Of a DNA stretch of 64,000 nt, positions 1-9,795 are shown piece by piece. This stretch comes from Moraxella sp. K1664. Lineage in GTDB: Bacteria; Pseudomonadota; Gammaproteobacteria; Pseudomonadales; Moraxellaceae. The notes beneath the pieces were generated by a model. The model was not told the origin of the DNA, searched no databases, and was given only the letters and a program-made list of their open reading frames with translations. Within the stretch, counting starts at the first letter, position 1; each line of letters begins with the position of its first letter. The stretch is taken from NCBI RefSeq assembly GCF_039693965.1, contig NZ_CP155576.1, positions 2,356,001-2,420,000 of the forward strand, given 5' to 3'. The translations under genes were made by a program, and so were the position numbers.

Positions 1-276
1 GGCGGACATGTCCCCAAAAAACACATCATCAGGCAGACCATTCGCCAACATCTCTGTATCGCTCAGCTTGCCATTATTCATTCCATCATTATCTGTCTTG
101 CTTGGCTCGCTATTGTTGGTCTCGCCTGCCATCTCAGACATGGACGCATCAGGGCTGACTGCGGGCGGTAAGGTCGGCAACTGACCAGCACTCGCAGGCA
201 ATGCCCCAACCCCCATCAGGGCATGCAAGCACAAGAGCAGGTGTGTTTTTTTGTGTACAGATACAACTTTTTTCAT
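1..276 (-). CDS. Secreted or periplasmic protein of unknown function, N-terminal part only
   Basis: The reverse strand is open from an ATG at 276 to the window edge (92 codons, no stop). The N-terminus reads MKKVVSVHKK followed by a hydrophobic stretch LLLCLHALMGVGALPASA. This is a typical Sec signal peptide with an Ala-x-Ala-like cleavage site near residue 30. The visible mature part is low complexity, rich in Pro, Ser, Asp and Asn, with no recognisable domain, so no function can be given. It is divergent from the MFS gene at 349, and the 72-bp spacer must hold both promoters. The gene continues beyond the left edge. Confidence 0.6.
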   Translation of the reverse strand, partial: MKKVVSVHKKTHLLLCLHALMGVGALPASAGQLPTLPPAVSPDASMSEMAGETNNSEPSKTDNDGMNNGKLSDTEMLANGLPDDVFFGDMSA

Positions 277-348
277 GATAAATTTTAAAAATTTTAAAAA
301 TCTCTGCTATTATAAACAACAACATTTCTATTATCAACACAAAGCATC

Positions 349-1677
349 ATGGCATCCCAATTCTCTTTATTTAAAACTCGTCGTTTTAGTTCAATGTTTG
401 CCACTCAGTTTTTAGGGGCATTTAATGACAACATATTCAAACAAGCACTCATCTTGGTGCTTACCTACACCGCCGCCGCCAAAATGGGGGTTGCGGTCAG
501 CTTGCTTAACAACCTTGCCGCCTTGCTATTTATCCTGCCTTACTTTTTGTTTTCGGCATTGGCAGGGCAAATCGCCGATAAATACGAAAAATCACAACTC
601 ACCCAAAAACTTAAAGTATTAGAAATCATCATCATGACTTTGGCGGCGGTCGGGTTTGTCTTTGAGTTATATCCCTTGCTGTTTGTGGCGTTATTTTTGA
701 TGGGCACGCATTCTACCTTTTTTGGTCCTGTCAAATATGCCTATCTGCCCGAAGTCATGCACAAAGATGAGCTGGTCGGGGCAAATGGGCTGTTTCAGAC
801 GGGTACCAGTCTTGCCATCTTAACAGGCATGATGTTGGCAGGGGTCTTAACCCAGCTTGATAACTCGCTTGTGTGGATATCAGCAACCACCTTATTTATC
901 GCCGTTTTGGGTTTTATTGCATCTGGCTTTGTGCCTGCTATTGCACCCCACGAACCCAACTTAGATATTGATTATCATATTTTTCGCACCAGTTTTGGGG
1001 TCATCAAATATTTATACAGTTTGCCGTTATTATTTTTTATCATTTTGGGCAATAGCTGGTTTTGGTTTTATGGGGCGACTTTTTTAACCCAAACCCCTGA
1101 GTTTAGTAAAGTGATTTTGCATGGTAATGAATCTGTGGTGATTTTATTATTGACCCTATTTTCTGTTGGTACTGCCATTGGGTCGTTATTATGTAAAACA
1201 CTCACCAAAAACCAAATCAGCCTAAAACTTTTGCCCATTGGCATCATCGGACTTAGCTTATTTGCTGTGGATTTGTATTTGTCACTAAGTGGCATACATA
1301 TCATCGCACCTGCCCATGGTACTTATACCATCAGTGAGATATTAAATCTAAATGGCACAATTCGGGTGTTTGCTGATTTGTTTTTATTGGGTCTATCAGG
1401 GGGTATTTATATCGTGCCATTATATGCCTTTATGCAGGCTTATGCCCCCATCAGTCATCGTTCACGTATTATTGGGGCAAATAATATCTTTAATGCGATA
1501 TTTATGGTCGGCTCTGCCATTTTCTCTATTATCATTTTAACGGTATTAACATTATCCATTCCCCAATTATTTTTAATCACGGGTATGATTAATGCTGTTT
1601 TTGGCATATTTTTATACATCAAATTAACCCGTTACAAAGACAGCATGGCAATGGCAGAAGATGATGGCATGATGTGA
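349..1677 (+). CDS. MFS transporter, LplT-like
   Basis: A 442-residue, very hydrophobic protein with about 12 predicted membrane segments. The N-terminal region contains FLGAFNDNIFKQAL, and MGTHSTFFGPVKYAYLPE lies near residue 125. Both are hallmarks of the lysophospholipid transporter (LplT) branch of the major facilitator superfamily, which is often fused to or adjacent to the acyltransferase Aas. By family, it would move lysophospholipids across the inner membrane for re-acylation. No acyltransferase domain follows, so this is a stand-alone carrier domain and its substrate is inferred only. The ATG at 349 is the first in frame. The next gene, pdxA, is convergent. Confidence 0.75.
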   Translation: MASQFSLFKTRRFSSMFATQFLGAFNDNIFKQALILVLTYTAAAKMGVAVSLLNNLAALLFILPYFLFSALAGQIADKYEKSQLTQKLKVLEIIIMTLAAVGFVFELYPLLFVALFLMGTHSTFFGPVKYAYLPEVMHKDELVGANGLFQTGTSLAILTGMMLAGVLTQLDNSLVWISATTLFIAVLGFIASGFVPAIAPHEPNLDIDYHIFRTSFGVIKYLYSLPLLFFIILGNSWFWFYGATFLTQTPEFSKVILHGNESVVILLLTLFSVGTAIGSLLCKTLTKNQISLKLLPIGIIGLSLFAVDLYLSLSGIHIIAPAHGTYTISEILNLNGTIRVFADLFLLGLSGGIYIVPLYAFMQAYAPISHRSRIIGANNIFNAIFMVGSAIFSIIILTVLTLSIPQLFLITGMINAVFGIFLYIKLTRYKDSMAMAEDDGMM

Positions 1678-1703
1678 TGAACTGATAAAACAGACAAATA
1701 CCG

Positions 1704-2744
1704 TCAGCCCCCACTCATCATCACCGCCATCTCGGTAGCACGCCTAAGACTACTGCTGCTCGCCTGCCCTGTCCCTGCCAGCGTCAATGCCGTGCCATGA
1801 TCAACAGAGGTACGCACATAGGGCAGACCCAAAGTAATATTGACCGTATCGCCAAAACCGTGCGATTTTAAGGGAGCAAGCCCTTGGTCATGATACATGG
1901 CAATCACCACATCCGCCGCCGCCAAATTCCGCTCGGTAAAGAGTGTATCGGCAGGCATGGCAAGACTGACATCCATGCCTTGTTTGGCAAATGTCTGCAA
2001 AACAGGGTTAATCACGGTCAGCTCTTCATCACCCAGATGTCCGTCTTCGCCTGCATGGGGGTTTAGTCCACAAACTAGGATTTTGGGGCGAGTTATGCCA
2101 AATTTATACACCATTTCATCGTGCGTGATTTGCACCGTTTGGCGAATCTCTTGGGGTGTGATGGCACTGGGTACGTCTTTTAGGGGGATATGCGTGGTTA
2201 CTAGGGCAACCTTCATCTTGGCATTGGCAAGCATCATCACGACCTTATCCACGCCTGCTTTGTGCATAAAATACTCGGTATGACCGCTAAATTTATCGCC
2301 ATTATCTAGGCACACCCCACCATCTATCATCACCGATTTTTGTAGGGGGGCAGTGATGATGGCACGAACTTGGCGAGTGGTGGCGAGCGTGTGGGCGATG
2401 TCAAGTTGAACCTTGACCATGCGGGCGTTATCGACATTTAGCACGCCTGCGACCACAGGGGCAGGGCAAGGCACATGGAGCAGATAGATAGAGCGTGGGG
2501 CAGATAGGTCAATCTCACCGATGTCATCTATCACTGCCATATCCGCCAGTATGTCTGTCTGTGCCTTGCTGTGTCTTTGTAGCTGTGCCACTCGCTCAGC
2601 AAAGGCGTGTTTGTCCGCACAGATAATCAGGGGCGTAGGCAAGGCGTGGGCGTGATGGGTCAGCGTATCGATGACGATGTCCATGCCAATGCCGGCAGGT
2701 TCGCCTGTGGTAATGAGTAGGGGTTTGGGGGGCGTGGTCTGCAT
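1704..2744 (-). CDS. pdxA: 4-hydroxythreonine-4-phosphate dehydrogenase
   Basis: A 346-residue protein of normal PdxA length. It begins with the family signature ITTGEPAGIGMDIV and has SGHTEYF in the middle and GLNPHAGEDGHLGDEE near residue 230. The region MYHDQGLAPLKSHGF carries metal- and substrate-binding His and Asp residues. PdxA oxidises 4-phosphohydroxy-L-threonine with NAD in the DXP-dependent pathway to pyridoxal phosphate, acting as a cytosolic dimer. The usual neighbours (surA, rsmA) are absent. It is divergent from dnaB across a 115-bp spacer. The ATG at 2744 is the first Met and matches the family N-terminus. Confidence 0.95.
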   Translation of the reverse strand: MQTTPPKPLLITTGEPAGIGMDIVIDTLTHHAHALPTPLIICADKHAFAERVAQLQRHSKAQTDILADMAVIDDIGEIDLSAPRSIYLLHVPCPAPVVAGVLNVDNARMVKVQLDIAHTLATTRQVRAIITAPLQKSVMIDGGVCLDNGDKFSGHTEYFMHKAGVDKVVMMLANAKMKVALVTTHIPLKDVPSAITPQEIRQTVQITHDEMVYKFGITRPKILVCGLNPHAGEDGHLGDEELTVINPVLQTFAKQGMDVSLAMPADTLFTERNLAAADVVIAMYHDQGLAPLKSHGFGDTVNITLGLPYVRTSVDHGTALTLAGTGQASSSSLRRATEMAVMMSGG

Positions 2745-2859
2745 ATTGATGTCGTATGTGGATAAATGAGTCGTCTATTTTACCGATTAATCAATATTTT
2801 AAAAAGCACATTTTTGGGCTTTGTGGTAAAATTTACCACCATTTTTAAAAATAATCACC

Positions 2860-4275
2860 ATGACCGAAGTTAGCACCCCAAAAGACACCAAAACCACCAA
2901 TGATGACCTACTGACCCTGCAACCGCCACACAACATGGACATTGAGCGGGCGTTACTGGCGTCACTCATGAGTATTGATGATTCCTTTGAGAAAATCGAT
3001 GGCATTGTCAAGGCAGAAGATTTTTATGGCGAGCGTCATCGGCAAATTTTTAATGCCATCAATCATTTATCACGGGTCAATCAACCTTATGATACGCTGA
3101 TGGTGCATGACTTTTTGAGTCAGCAAAATCTACTTGCCATGGCAGGCGGGGAAGAATATCTTATGCAAATCAACCAAAGCCCTGCCACGCTCTTTAACCT
3201 AATCCCCTATGCCGAGCGGGTGCGTGAGTTCTCGGTCTATCGTCAGCTCATCAAATCCGCCAATACCATGCTCAATCTGGCGTATCATCCCAAAAAACAG
3301 ACCGTGAGCGAGATTTTGGACGTGGTTGAAGCAGATATTTTTCGCATCAATGAAGACTACTCTCGTGGCACGGGCAAGCAAGGGGTTCGGCGAGTCGAAG
3401 ACATCTTGCAAAGCGTGACTGACCAACTTGTTGAGATTAAAAGCCGTCAAGGCGGACTCATCGGACTGCGTACACCCTTTGAAGAGCTCAATAATAAAAC
3501 CCAAGGCTTACAGCGGGGCGACCTGATTATTTTGGCGGCACGTCCGTCCATGGGTAAGACCACCTTTGCCATGAATCTCGCCCAAGAAGTGCTGGTGCAG
3601 GAGCTACCCGTGGTCATGTTCTCCATGGAAATGCCTGCCGAATCCATTCTCATGCGGATGATGTCAGGGTTTAGTAGCATTAACCAAAGCAACCTACGCT
3701 CAGCACAGATGAGCGAAGATGAGTGGGTGCGTCTGTCGCAGGCGATGACCTTTTTTCAAAACACTCATCTGTACATTGACGACCGTAACAACCTACCGCC
3801 ATCCGAAGTCCGCTCCACCTGCCGACGTATCGCCAAGAACCACCCCGAAGGCTTGGGCATGATTGTCGTGGATTATTTACAGCTTATGAAAGTGCCGGGC
3901 ATGGAGAACAACCGTGTCCAAGAGATTGGCGAGATTAGCCGAAGCCTAAAAGCCCTAGCCCGTGAGATGAACTGCCCTGTCATCGCCTTATCTCAGCTCA
4001 ACCGTAGCCTAGAACAGCGTACCGACAAACGCCCGATGATGGCGGATTTGCGTGAATCGGGGGCGATTGAGCAGGATGCTGATCTCATTATGTTCATCTA
4101 TCGTGATGAAGTGTATTATAAGGACAAGGCGGACAACAAAGGCTTTGCCGAGATTATCATTGGCAAACAGCGTAACGGCCCTATCGGCAAACTACCCCTT
4201 AGGTTTGTGGGTGAATACACCCGCTTTGATAATCTCATCGTTGGCGACAGACCCGATGATTATGAAGAAGAATGA
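2860..4275 (+). CDS. dnaB: Replicative DNA helicase DnaB
   Basis: A 471-residue protein with the N-terminal DnaG-interaction domain (begins near LQPPHNMDIERALLASLM) and a RecA-like C-terminal ATPase. Walker A is AARPSMGKTTF near residue 225, Walker B is MIVVDYLQLM near residue 333, and the C-terminal KQRNGPIG segment carries the arginine-finger region. The hexamer encircles the lagging-strand template and unwinds the fork. The order dnaB-alr is conserved in many gammaproteobacteria. alr starts 31 bp downstream, so the two are probably co-transcribed. No intein interrupts the gene. Confidence 0.97.
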   Translation: MTEVSTPKDTKTTNDDLLTLQPPHNMDIERALLASLMSIDDSFEKIDGIVKAEDFYGERHRQIFNAINHLSRVNQPYDTLMVHDFLSQQNLLAMAGGEEYLMQINQSPATLFNLIPYAERVREFSVYRQLIKSANTMLNLAYHPKKQTVSEILDVVEADIFRINEDYSRGTGKQGVRRVEDILQSVTDQLVEIKSRQGGLIGLRTPFEELNNKTQGLQRGDLIILAARPSMGKTTFAMNLAQEVLVQELPVVMFSMEMPAESILMRMMSGFSSINQSNLRSAQMSEDEWVRLSQAMTFFQNTHLYIDDRNNLPPSEVRSTCRRIAKNHPEGLGMIVVDYLQLMKVPGMENNRVQEIGEISRSLKALAREMNCPVIALSQLNRSLEQRTDKRPMMADLRESGAIEQDADLIMFIYRDEVYYKDKADNKGFAEIIIGKQRNGPIGKLPLRFVGEYTRFDNLIVGDRPDDYEEE

Positions 4276-4306
4276 CAAATAAAATGACAAATAAACAGGA
4301 CAACCC

Positions 4307-5410
4307 ATGCGACACACCCACATCACCATAAGCCAAACCGCCCTAGCCCATAACTTGGGCGTAATCAAACGCCACACCCCCCATGCACACGTCATGGCAA
4401 TGGTCAAGGCGAATGCCTATGGGCATGGGGTCGCCCACTGCCTACCTGCTCTCATGCAAGCAGATGCTTTTGGCGTGGCAAGTTTTGATGAAGCCCTGAC
4501 GATTCATGAGCTTTGTGGGCAGTTACCCAAACGTATCATTCTCATCGAAGGCGTGTTTAGCCAAGATGAGTGGCTTACCGCCCAAACACACGGTTTTGAA
4601 TGCGTGGTGCATTGTCAAGCCCAACTAGACTGGGCGTTATCGCACACGCCTGCCACAGACAACCCCACACGCACCATTTGGCTCAAATACAACACCGGCA
4701 TGAATCGCTTAGGCTTTGGGCGTGATGACGTACTAGCCTGTGCCAAACTTTTACACGATAAGGGATATCGGCTGATTCTTACCAGTCATTTTGCCTGTGC
4801 TGATGACAAAGACCACCCTGCCAACGCCCTACAAATCCAGCGATTTGATGATGTGCTAACCACCCTAAAATCCTTATATGGCGATGTACAAGGCTCGCTG
4901 TGCAACTCAGCAGGAATCATCAACTTCCCCCACGCTCATCATGACTGGGTGCGTGCAGGCATTGCCTTATATGGGGCAAGCCCTGTGGCGGACAGCTCTG
5001 CCGATGAGCTCGGCTTATCCCCTGTGATGAATTTTACCGCCCAAATCTTTGCCACGCATGAGCTAAATATAGGTGAGCAGGTCGGCTATGGTGGGCTATG
5101 GAGTGCGGACAAACCCACTCGCATTGGCGTGCTAAGTGTCGGCTATGGCGACGGCTACCCCCGTGTGGTTACTGATGCTAAGGTGTCTATCGTCAAAGAC
5201 ACTCAAACCTATCTTGCCGACATTGTCGGGCGGGTCGCCATGGACATGATGATGATAGACATCACAGGCTTGCCTGTGGGCGTGGGCGATACGGTCATGC
5301 TGTGGGGCGATGATTTGCCTGCCGATAGTGTGGCACATTGGGCGAATACCATTAGTTATGAGCTGTTTTGTAAAACCACCAACCGCCCATATCGGGGTGT
5401 TGTGGCATAA
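4307..5410 (+). CDS. alr: Alanine racemase
   Basis: A 367-residue PLP enzyme that interconverts L- and D-alanine for peptidoglycan. The PLP lysine is Lys34 in MVKANAYGHG. The second catalytic residue is the Tyr in VGYGGLW near residue 261, and the barrel contains RAGIALYGASP. The C-terminal beta domain ends YRGVVA. The start is an ATG preceded by AGGACA at a suitable distance. It sits 31 bp downstream of dnaB, probably in one transcript. Confidence 0.96.
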   Translation: MRHTHITISQTALAHNLGVIKRHTPHAHVMAMVKANAYGHGVAHCLPALMQADAFGVASFDEALTIHELCGQLPKRIILIEGVFSQDEWLTAQTHGFECVVHCQAQLDWALSHTPATDNPTRTIWLKYNTGMNRLGFGRDDVLACAKLLHDKGYRLILTSHFACADDKDHPANALQIQRFDDVLTTLKSLYGDVQGSLCNSAGIINFPHAHHDWVRAGIALYGASPVADSSADELGLSPVMNFTAQIFATHELNIGEQVGYGGLWSADKPTRIGVLSVGYGDGYPRVVTDAKVSIVKDTQTYLADIVGRVAMDMMMIDITGLPVGVGDTVMLWGDDLPADSVAHWANTISYELFCKTTNRPYRGVVA

Positions 5411-5440
5411 GTTTATTTACCAATAAAATCGGTTAAGGCA

Positions 5441-5470
5441 TTGCATTTTTATAAAAAGATTTGTTATACT
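5441..5470 (+). promoter_or_regulatory. Probable sigma-70 promoter of argF
   Basis: TTGCAT (5441-5446) and TATACT (5465-5470) are separated by 18 bp, 39 bp upstream of the argF ATG. The AT-rich dyad overlapping the -35 box loosely resembles an ArgR box, but the match is too weak to call an operator. Confidence 0.6.
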
Positions 5471-5509
5471 CATGCCTTTATTTTTCCATGATTAAAACAA
5501 GGAGTTGGC

Positions 5510-6430
5510 ATGAGCGTTCGCCATTTTTTAACATTACTTGACTTATCCAAAGAAGAACTTCGCACCGTTATCAGTCGTGCCAGTGAACTTCGCCAAATGC
5601 AACACAAAGGCGAGATTTATCGCCCCTTTGTCGGTCGCACGCTTGCCATGATTTTTGAAAAATCCAGCACTCGCACCCGTGTGTCCTTTGAGACAGGCAT
5701 GGGGCAGTTTGGCGGTCAAGCTCTGTTTTTATCGCCCAATGATACCCAGCTTGGGCGTGGCGAACCGATAGAAGATTCGGCGCGTGTTATTAGCTCGATG
5801 ACCGATATCGTGATGATTCGTACATTCGCCCATGAGCGTGTAGAGACCTTTGCCAAACACTCGTCCGTGCCTGTCATCAACGCCTTGAGCGATGATTATC
5901 ACCCCTGCCAACTACTTGCTGATATGCAGACCTTTTTTGAACACAAAGGCGACATCAAAGGCAAGACGGTAACATGGGTCGGCGACGGCAACAATATGTG
6001 CAACTCATACATCTTAGCGTCCGAGCAGTTTGATTTTCATCTGAACATCGCCACGCCAAAAGGCTATGAGCCAAACAGTGAACTGGTCGCCAAATACGCT
6101 CACCGCTTGACTTTGACAAATAGCGTTGCCGATGCGGTCAAAGACTCACACCTTGTCGTTACAGACGTATGGGCGAGCATGGGGCAAGAAGCCGAGCAGA
6201 AAAAACGTGAAGCTGACTTTGCAGGTTTTCAAATCACGCCCAAGCTACTAGACACCGCTGATAAAGACGTGCTGTTTATGCACTGCTTGCCTGCTCATCG
6301 TGGCGAAGAGATCAGCCATGACCTGCTAGATGACCCCCGCTCGGTGGTGTGGGACGAAGCAGAGAATCGTTTGCACGCCCAAAAGGCACTGATGGAGTTT
6401 TTGTTAAAAGATAAAATTAAATTGGCTTAA
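5510..6430 (+). CDS. argF: Ornithine carbamoyltransferase
   Basis: A 306-residue protein of the aspartate/ornithine transcarbamylase family. The carbamoyl-phosphate loop is SSTRTR near residues 50-55, followed by HPCQLLAD near 131. The ornithine loop [11 protein letters not shown] lies near residue 264. It converts ornithine and carbamoyl phosphate to citrulline in arginine synthesis, as a cytosolic trimer. The start is fixed by a strong AAGGAG ribosome site 6-7 bp before the ATG. It appears monocistronic; the 271 bp after it hold short repeats. Confidence 0.95.
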   Translation: MSVRHFLTLLDLSKEELRTVISRASELRQMQHKGEIYRPFVGRTLAMIFEKSSTRTRVSFETGMGQFGGQALFLSPNDTQLGRGEPIEDSARVISSMTDIVMIRTFAHERVETFAKHSSVPVINALSDDYHPCQLLADMQTFFEHKGDIKGKTVTWVGDGNNMCNSYILASEQFDFHLNIATPKGYEPNSELVAKYAHRLTLTNSVADAVKDSHLVVTDVWASMGQEAEQKKREADFAGFQITPKLLDTADKDVLFMHCLPAHRGEEISHDLLDDPRSVVWDEAENRLHAQKALMEFLLKDKIKLA

Positions 6431-6701
6431 TACTGATTGTCCGCCATCAAGGGGTGTGCCTAGCATGCCCCTACATCTATATATCATTGAATTTACCGTA
6501 ATTTTAAGTTTTTGGGCATATTTATCCTACCCCATGCCCTTTTTAAAACCCATCGTTATATTAGGCATAAATAATTTGGATTATGTTAAATAAAATTTCC
6601 CTTAAAAATTTCTCAACTTAAACATCTCAAAAATCAAACAAGCCCTATACTCAGCGAGCTTTTGATGGTAGAATAAGCCATTTTAAAATGCGTTATCTGC
6701 C
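6431..6701. repeat. argF-cysE spacer with repeat fragments
   Basis: This spacer has no credible ORF. It holds an imperfect palindrome, aggggtgtgcc...ccct, at about 6453-6472. It also has one copy of the dispersed motif ggattatgttaaataaa at 6578-6594 and, just after it, ttctcaacttaaac (about 6607-6620). The last resembles the terminal repeat of the elements inside the isc locus. Confidence 0.45.
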
Positions 6702-7565
6702 ATGAGTATCTTTTCCAAGCTAAAAAATTCCAAACTCAAAAGCCTAGCCTGTGCCATCGATGATGATTTGAGTGCGGTGCTAGAACGTGACCCTGCCGCT
6801 CGCACCAAGATTGAGATCGCCCTGACTTATCCGGGCATTCATGCTCGCACCTTGCACCGTGCGTCTCACACCCTATGGCAGGCTGACCACAAATTTTTGG
6901 CAAGGGGTTTGTCGCACTTGACACGCATGGCAACAGGCATTGAGATTCATCCTGCCGCCAAGATTGGCAAACGTCTGTTCATTGACCATGGCATGGGGGT
7001 CGTCATCGGTGAGACAGCCGAGATTGGCGATGACGTGACTTTATATCATGGTGTCACGCTTGGCGGGGTGTCATGGGAGAAAGGCACAAAACGCCACCCC
7101 ACACTTGGCGATAATGTCGTGGTCGGCGCAGGGGCGAAAATCTTGGGTGGTTTTAGCGTGGGCGACAACGCCAAAATCGGTTCAAATGCCGTGGTTGTCA
7201 AGCCTGTCCCTGCAGGGGCGACCATGGTCGGTTCGGCAGCTCGCATGATTGACAAAAACATCAAAAACACCGAAACAAGCGATGACATCAAAAGCGACAC
7301 ACCCAAGCCTAGCACCCCCGATAAGGGTATCCGCCTAGAATCTACCAATGACGCCAGTTTCAACGCCTATGGGCTAAGCCCAAACAGTGCCGACCCTGTG
7401 GCAACGAGTATCGCCAAACTACTCGCTCACATCCAAGCCCAAGATAAGCACATTGAAGCATTGCAAAATGCCATCTGTCGTCTTGACCCTGAGTTCTGCA
7501 AATCCAATATTGACAACCTTTGCAAAGACGATTTGGCAATCTTAACCGATGATGACGGCAAATAA
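6702..7565 (+). CDS. cysE: Serine O-acetyltransferase
   Basis: A 287-residue protein. Residues 1-100 form the helical N-terminal domain. They are followed by a left-handed beta helix of hexapeptide repeats with [20 protein letters not shown] and [11 protein letters not shown], which holds the acetyl-CoA site and the catalytic His. The enzyme makes O-acetylserine from serine and acetyl-CoA for cysteine synthesis. The N-terminus is of the short EpsC type. After residue ~190 there is an unusual ~95-residue tail, first polar and then helical with Cys near the end, that is longer than in typical CysE. The predicted CysB regulator lies at 39.4 kb. Confidence 0.92.
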   Translation: MSIFSKLKNSKLKSLACAIDDDLSAVLERDPAARTKIEIALTYPGIHARTLHRASHTLWQADHKFLARGLSHLTRMATGIEIHPAAKIGKRLFIDHGMGVVIGETAEIGDDVTLYHGVTLGGVSWEKGTKRHPTLGDNVVVGAGAKILGGFSVGDNAKIGSNAVVVKPVPAGATMVGSAARMIDKNIKNTETSDDIKSDTPKPSTPDKGIRLESTNDASFNAYGLSPNSADPVATSIAKLLAHIQAQDKHIEALQNAICRLDPEFCKSNIDNLCKDDLAILTDDDGK

Positions 7566-7649
7566 CCATCAAACCCAAACCCTACTTTTATCCACTTATT
7601 ATTTACCAATCCAGTCTAATTTGACACACCAACATCACAGGAAACTCTC

Positions 7650-8576
7650 ATGGCATGGCAACAAATTCACCTACAACTGACCAAAGAGCAAGTTGAACTT
7701 GCCGAAGCACTGTTCTATGAAGCCGAAGCGGTCTCCATCCTACTAGAAGACGCAGGCGATGAACCGCTGTTTGAGCCCATGCCCGGTGAAGAGCCATTAT
7801 GGGGCGAGGTGGTGCTGACCGCCATTTTTGACACCAACACCGATGGGCGATTTGACGGCACCAACTTTGAGAGCCTTGCCCATGACATCGCCGCCGAAGT
7901 CAGGGCAAGCCGTGTGTGGCTATCAGTGCTTGATGATAAGGACTGGACACGTGAGTGGATGACCCATTACAAGCCCATCCAATGTGTTGGTAATCTGTGG
8001 ATAGTCCCCGAATGGCTAGACGCTCCCGACCCAGACGCTACCAACCTTATCCTAGACCCCGGTCTTGCCTTTGGTACGGGCTATCACGCCACCACTCGGC
8101 TGTGCCTTGACTGGCTGACCACGCAGGATTTGACCGATAAAGTCGTCATTGACTATGGCTGTGGCTCGGGGATTTTGGGCGTGGGAGCGTTACTGCTTGG
8201 GGCTAAGCAAGTATTGGCGGTGGATATTGACCCCCAAGCGGCGCTTGCTACCCACCAAAACGCCAAACTAAATGGCGTCGAAGATAAGATGTTGGTATTT
8301 TTGCCCGATGAATTTAAGGCTTATCAACAAACGCATGATGTACAAGCGGACACGATTACCGCCAATATCCTAGCCAAGCCACTCATTCACTTTGCTCCAT
8401 TGTTTGCCACCTTGTTAAAGGATAAAGGCAATATTGTCTTGGCAGGGCTTATTAAAAACCAAGTCAATGATGTTATGATGGCATACCAACCCTATTTTGA
8501 CCTTGACACGCCCTATCATTATGACAACAGCGAAGACCATCATTGGTATCGTTTATCCGCTATTAAGCACAGCTGA
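7650..8576 (+). CDS. prmA: Ribosomal protein L11 methyltransferase
   Basis: A 308-residue class I SAM methyltransferase. The SAM loop VIDYGCGSGILGVGA lies near residues 167-181, and the family motif TANILAKPL lies near 236. It trimethylates ribosomal protein L11 on several amino groups. The start has an ACAGGAAAC ribosome site. The following DUF3426 gene starts 118 bp later, and the order prmA-DUF3426-fis-purH matches pseudomonads and relatives. Confidence 0.94.
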   Translation: MAWQQIHLQLTKEQVELAEALFYEAEAVSILLEDAGDEPLFEPMPGEEPLWGEVVLTAIFDTNTDGRFDGTNFESLAHDIAAEVRASRVWLSVLDDKDWTREWMTHYKPIQCVGNLWIVPEWLDAPDPDATNLILDPGLAFGTGYHATTRLCLDWLTTQDLTDKVVIDYGCGSGILGVGALLLGAKQVLAVDIDPQAALATHQNAKLNGVEDKMLVFLPDEFKAYQQTHDVQADTITANILAKPLIHFAPLFATLLKDKGNIVLAGLIKNQVNDVMMAYQPYFDLDTPYHYDNSEDHHWYRLSAIKHS

Positions 8577-8694
8577 GCGGATTAAAATTGTCAAATTCGT
8601 AACAATTTAGTAGCATAAAGAAAAATAGTGTATACGATGTTGATGATATAAAAATCATCATCCAACCTTTGTCTAAATTGGATTTAACAAAAAC

Positions 8695-9795
8695 ATGAGC
8701 AACCAAACTAAGTGCCCCCATTGCCAAACGACCTACCCCATGCCGACCGCCAAACTTGGCGACCCCAATGCTCGTGCCAAATGCGGTAAGTGTCAGCAAG
8801 TGTTTTTTCTAAATGCCAATCTGGTCAGTAGCTCGCCTGCTGCTCAAGCTCAAAGACAGACAAATCCCACCCCACAACCCCAAGCTCAGACAGCCCAAAC
8901 AGTGGCACGCTCTGCCCCAACCACCTCACAAGAGCCATCCACCCCCAAACGTACCAAGCGTGTCAAACCTGTACCCACCGAAGGCATGATTCATGACGAG
9001 ATGGATGGCATTGAAGAGAATAAAACCAAAGCTGTCTCTGGCGTGAGTTTTTCTGATGATGAGTTGGACAGCTTTTTAAAAGACAACATCAGCTTTGCTC
9101 CGACAGTCGCCAAAAGCACCAAGGATGAGATGGCGGATAACGAAGGGGAAGAATCTTGGGCTGATGATTTACTCAAAGACACCAAGCCTGTCAACATCAC
9201 CCAAACCACTAATACCAGCTCTGCCATAAACAACGTCGATTTGGATGCCATCATCCCTGTCGCCACACCCAAACCCAAAAAACCAACCAACATCAAAGAA
9301 ATCCAATCAAACAAGCCCACCGCTCAACAACTTGCTACCAAAAAATCCTTAGGGTCACAGTTACTATGGCTTGTCGGGTGTTTGTTGCTCGTTGGGCTAC
9401 TGGCAGTACAATATGCCCTGTTTAATGTAGATAAACTTGCCAAAAACCCCGAAACCGCCAGCCTTGCTCATACCGTCTGCGGGGTCGTTCCTTGCAACAT
9501 TCCATCAGCAGATTTAAATGGCTTGGAAGTCACATCATCCCTAGAAAATCAAAAAGACGTCATCATTGACATCACCAACAAAACCAATTTCGAACAACTG
9601 TTTCCTTACTTACTGGTGCAGTTTAAAGACAGTAGTGGTGTGGTCGTGGGGGACTTTGTGGCGGACACCAAAGACTACCTTGGCGAATCTCAGACCACCT
9701 TACTTGCCAATCAGCACAAGCGGATCATGCTTTTAGTGAACCCTACCCCCAAAGCAAGCTCGGTAACAGTTACGCCATTTTATCAACAACCCTAA
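8695..9795 (+). CDS. Zinc-ribbon, single-pass membrane protein (DUF3426)
   Basis: A 366-residue protein. Residues 6-40 form an MJ0042-type zinc ribbon with two Cys pairs (CPHC and CGKC). Residues 45-215 are a polar, Pro/Thr/Lys-rich linker. One membrane helix, LLWLVGCLLLVGLLAVQYAL, lies near 222-242. The C-terminal 120 residues match the DUF3426 pattern with GLEVTSSLENQKDV. The expected topology is cytoplasmic ribbon and periplasmic DUF3426 domain. Its function is unknown. The position between prmA and fis is conserved in related genera. Confidence 0.85.
   Translation: MSNQTKCPHCQTTYPMPTAKLGDPNARAKCGKCQQVFFLNANLVSSSPAAQAQRQTNPTPQPQAQTAQTVARSAPTTSQEPSTPKRTKRVKPVPTEGMIHDEMDGIEENKTKAVSGVSFSDDELDSFLKDNISFAPTVAKSTKDEMADNEGEESWADDLLKDTKPVNITQTTNTSSAINNVDLDAIIPVATPKPKKPTNIKEIQSNKPTAQQLATKKSLGSQLLWLVGCLLLVGLLAVQYALFNVDKLAKNPETASLAHTVCGVVPCNIPSADLNGLEVTSSLENQKDVIIDITNKTNFEQLFPYLLVQFKDSSGVVVGDFVADTKDYLGESQTTLLANQHKRIMLLVNPTPKASSVTVTPFYQQP

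Noticed and set aside
149-340. 63-codon reverse ORF
   Set aside because: It overlaps, in another frame, the signal-peptide ORF 276-1, which has a proper start and secretion signal.
5441-5460. ArgR operator upstream of argF
   Set aside because: The AT-rich dyad matches the ARG box only weakly; not called as a site.
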